DNA of 64,000 nucleotides, from contig QEVJ01000009.1 of assembly GCA_003576845.1 (NCBI GenBank), positions 1-64,000 on the forward strand, given 5' to 3'. Positions 63,201-64,000 of the stretch are shown here, one piece after another; position 1 is the stretch's first letter; each line of letters starts with the position of its first letter. The DNA is from Planctomycetota bacterium. Its GTDB lineage: Bacteria; Planctomycetota; Planctomycetia; Pirellulales; PLA5. Position numbers and translations under genes: made by a program. Below the pieces are notes generated by a model. It was not told the DNA's origin and did not search any database. It saw only the letters and a program-made list of their open reading frames with translations.

Positions 63201-64000
63201 TAACGCATTTGCAGCCGAAGCCCAACGACCTTCGTGGGATCGATCAACGTAAACGGATACCGTGCATACACGGAGCCGTTGACGTTCTGCATCGTCACCA
63301 GTCCGTTTTGGATATACGGTTCATAGTCGACCGCCACATCCGTGTCGTAGCCAACACCGCCCGCGCCGACCAGCCACGTGCTGTCGTCGAATGTGCCGGA
63401 GCCAGTCCAAGTCGCGGCTTGCGCAGCCGTTGGCACGAGCCGACGGTGCGCCGCGGTTGTCGAGACGACCACGAGCGTCGTCATCGGGCCATCTGGTGTC
63501 GGGATGTCGGCCGTATCGCGCACGCGGTAGGTGAACGTGTCTGCTCCACGAAACTCATCATCCGGCGTGTAGGTAATAGCACCGGTGCTTGGATCGATCG
63601 CGTGGGTTCCAAACGCGGGCGGTTGTACGACCTCGACCGTCGTCGGGTCGATCGGGTCGTCACCCGGCAGGTCGTTTGCCAGCACGTTAATGACCGCCGG
63701 CGTATCGGTCGCGGTCGTCGCCGCGTCGTCGTTGGCCGTCGGGGGAACGTTGACGATTTCCGCGTCGAGCGTCGCTTGCACGACGAAGTCCTGCGTTACC
63801 GGAAAACTGCCGACTTGCGGGCGGTCGAAGCCGCGGACGGCGAGGATGTTTGTGCCGCTGCGCAGGGCAGTTCTGTGCGCGGAGATGTCGAACGACGTGA
63901 ACACCGCGGTTGCATCGGAACCGAAGGACGATGCGGGCACGTCCCAAGCGGGATAGCCGGGGCTCGCGATGTTCTGTCGGGCGACTTCGACACCGTTGAG
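60239..64000 (-). CDS. Giant surface protein with Ig/cadherin-like repeats and dockerin, 5' end outside the window
   Basis: 1253 residues are visible; the frame is open to base 64000 (LNGVEVARQNIASPGYPAW continues across the edge), so the N-terminus is missing. It alternates two units: bacterial Ig-like/cadherin-like domains of the pattern NDxxxxDxxPxxIxVLANDxxG...DTFTYxVRD, and beta-sandwich modules containing YGTNQTTTVGYGPNASNKYITTYFR and YLNGLEVARES, each recurring at least three times. The C-terminus has dockerin-type calcium loops (DLNADGQVDRRD, DLDGNGAVGLHD), then a low-complexity tail without a PEP-CTERM signal. It is secreted and probably an adhesin or matrix component. Tandem domain number is a minimum. 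Confidence 0.88.
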   Translation of the reverse strand, partial: LNGVEVARQNIASPGYPAWDVPASSFGSDATAVFTSFDISAHRTALRSGTNILAVRGFDRPQVGSFPVTQDFVVQATLDAEIVNVPPTANDDAATTATDTPAVINVLANDLPGDDPIDPTTVEVVQPPAFGTHAIDPSTGAITYTPDDEFRGADTFTYRVRDTADIPTPDGPMTTLVVVSTTAAHRRLVPTAAQAATWTGSGTFDDSTWLVGAGGVGYDTDVAVDYEPYIQNGLVTMQNVNGSVYARYPFTLIDPTKVVGLRLQMRYEDGFVAWINGVEVARAGAPTPALWNSLANGGARNEAAAIAQTEFVVDLAAAGLVLKDGAGANILAIQGLNDTLGSSDLLIQPELLADLGPTGRWSNEATVTITVQGEGPTAFDDDAQTTGVAPVTIAVLANDEIGVPPNDFPLRPESVQFAQHPANGTATIDPVTGEITYRANPGFFGEDSFQYTVRDAAPVGGDVTTLALLPRRSTWKYLDNGTNQGTAWRSVDFDDTAWASGPAKLGYGTNQTTTVGYGPNASNKYITTYFRTTFDLDDSSAVQDLSIAADYDDGIVVYLNGLEVARESLPAGPITYQTLATTHNGGSFQTIGLLTSELSSLFRPGTNVVAVEIHQSSFSSSDISMDVEMVATIRGPSGRRSNVATVTVAVASTNEPPQAINDAALTKVDQPLPIDVLANDVPDGAPIDPATVTVIAGPTQGSVTIAGNGQVAYTPAASFAGEDTFTYTVRDTAGRESNVAIVSIDVVPSIPLPVDDDYYVDEDDVLNVSAAFGVLSNDTDDGGILVSAALIEPPLHGAMTLDADGGFRYVPAPDFYGDDQFRYRATDNHGESAGATATVRVAPSPDAPVAFDDAFTTTAGTPLDVLAAPLERRMLIPAEAQWRYLDDGSNQGSGWRSSNFDDSAWASGNAQFGYGDGDETTVVRFGDDFNNRYITTYFRRDLFLTSTVGIQAVRLGLLRDDGAAVYLNEQRVVLSNLPTSIGYETFAQRSVAGDEENAFQEFQLAPETLQPGRNVVAVEVHQSSQVSSDMSFDLFLEVELAGPRDGGVLLNDLDVDGDVLSATLIASPMNGTLALLPDGGFTYTPNPGFVGIDTFRYRAIDGLSQSNVATVTIDVREPTGSNSDLNADGQVDRRDLALLVASFGKAADALASEGDLDGNGAVGLHDAITLRNALSPPPAPAAAVVVAKANDRAIVQTTGVPGAALKANHRSHRPIRAESRARFDATDRAFAATVDAVTPFAALPSRLSARARR

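Overview
The window is high-GC, gene-dense bacterial DNA with mostly single genes or short operons. The gene content points to Planctomycetota, probably the Pirellulales: a DUF1501 secreted protein with a twin-arginine signal, dockerin and PEP-CTERM surface proteins, a PEGA/formylglycine-enzyme-fold protein, a sigma factor next to a VWA protein, ExbB-ExbD-ExbD with large TPR proteins, and an HNH endonuclease. This placement is inferred from protein families; no rRNA gene, tRNA gene, CRISPR array or transposase was recognised.

Layout. At 0.2-8.3 kb a ResB/CcsA cytochrome c maturation pair (minus strand) is divergent from a 14-haem c-type cytochrome followed by a long predicted beta-barrel protein, which looks like an MtrA/MtrB-type porin-cytochrome conduit. 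At 8.5-16.7 kb lie an exported unknown, an ExeA-like AAA ATPase, RsmE, a secreted alpha-amylase with dockerin repeats and PEP-CTERM, and two unknowns. At 16.9-22.5 kb a minus-strand run encodes a chorismate-lyase-like protein, a DUF116-polyprenyl synthase fusion, a squalene-hopene-cyclase-like protein and a short-chain dehydrogenase, which suggests an uncharacterised terpenoid pathway. At 23.2-25.2 kb the principal-type sigma factor and its terminator are followed by a small two-helix membrane protein with an in-frame TGA in a CGT-TGA-PSW context, a candidate selenoprotein. At 25.2-32.4 kb are a NIPSNAP protein, glycerate kinase, a degenerate kinase-PEGA-FGE fusion and ManA with a duplicated tail remnant. 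At 32.4-44.7 kb are a thioesterase, a large 2OG-Fe(II) oxygenase, an HNH endonuclease, an AtuA pair, a lone NuoM, a hydrolase-cupin fusion and RecJ.

At 44.7-47.5 kb lie a DUF1501 protein and an E1-like/ubiquitin-like sulfur-carrier pair. At 47.6-59.2 kb a long minus-strand series (in transcription order: ECF sigma, VWA protein with repeated N-terminal motifs, 1055-residue TPR protein, 341-residue TPR protein, ExbB, ExbD, ExbD, beta-propeller dihaem cytochrome) looks like an energy-transducing envelope module with its own sigma factor. The window ends with formyltetrahydrofolate cyclo-ligase and the C-terminal 1253 residues of a giant surface protein cut by the right edge.

Between genes there are several families of imperfect palindromes (MITE/REP-like) and at least five tandem arrays whose units differ in sequence but are all 7 nt (or 2 x 7 nt) long.
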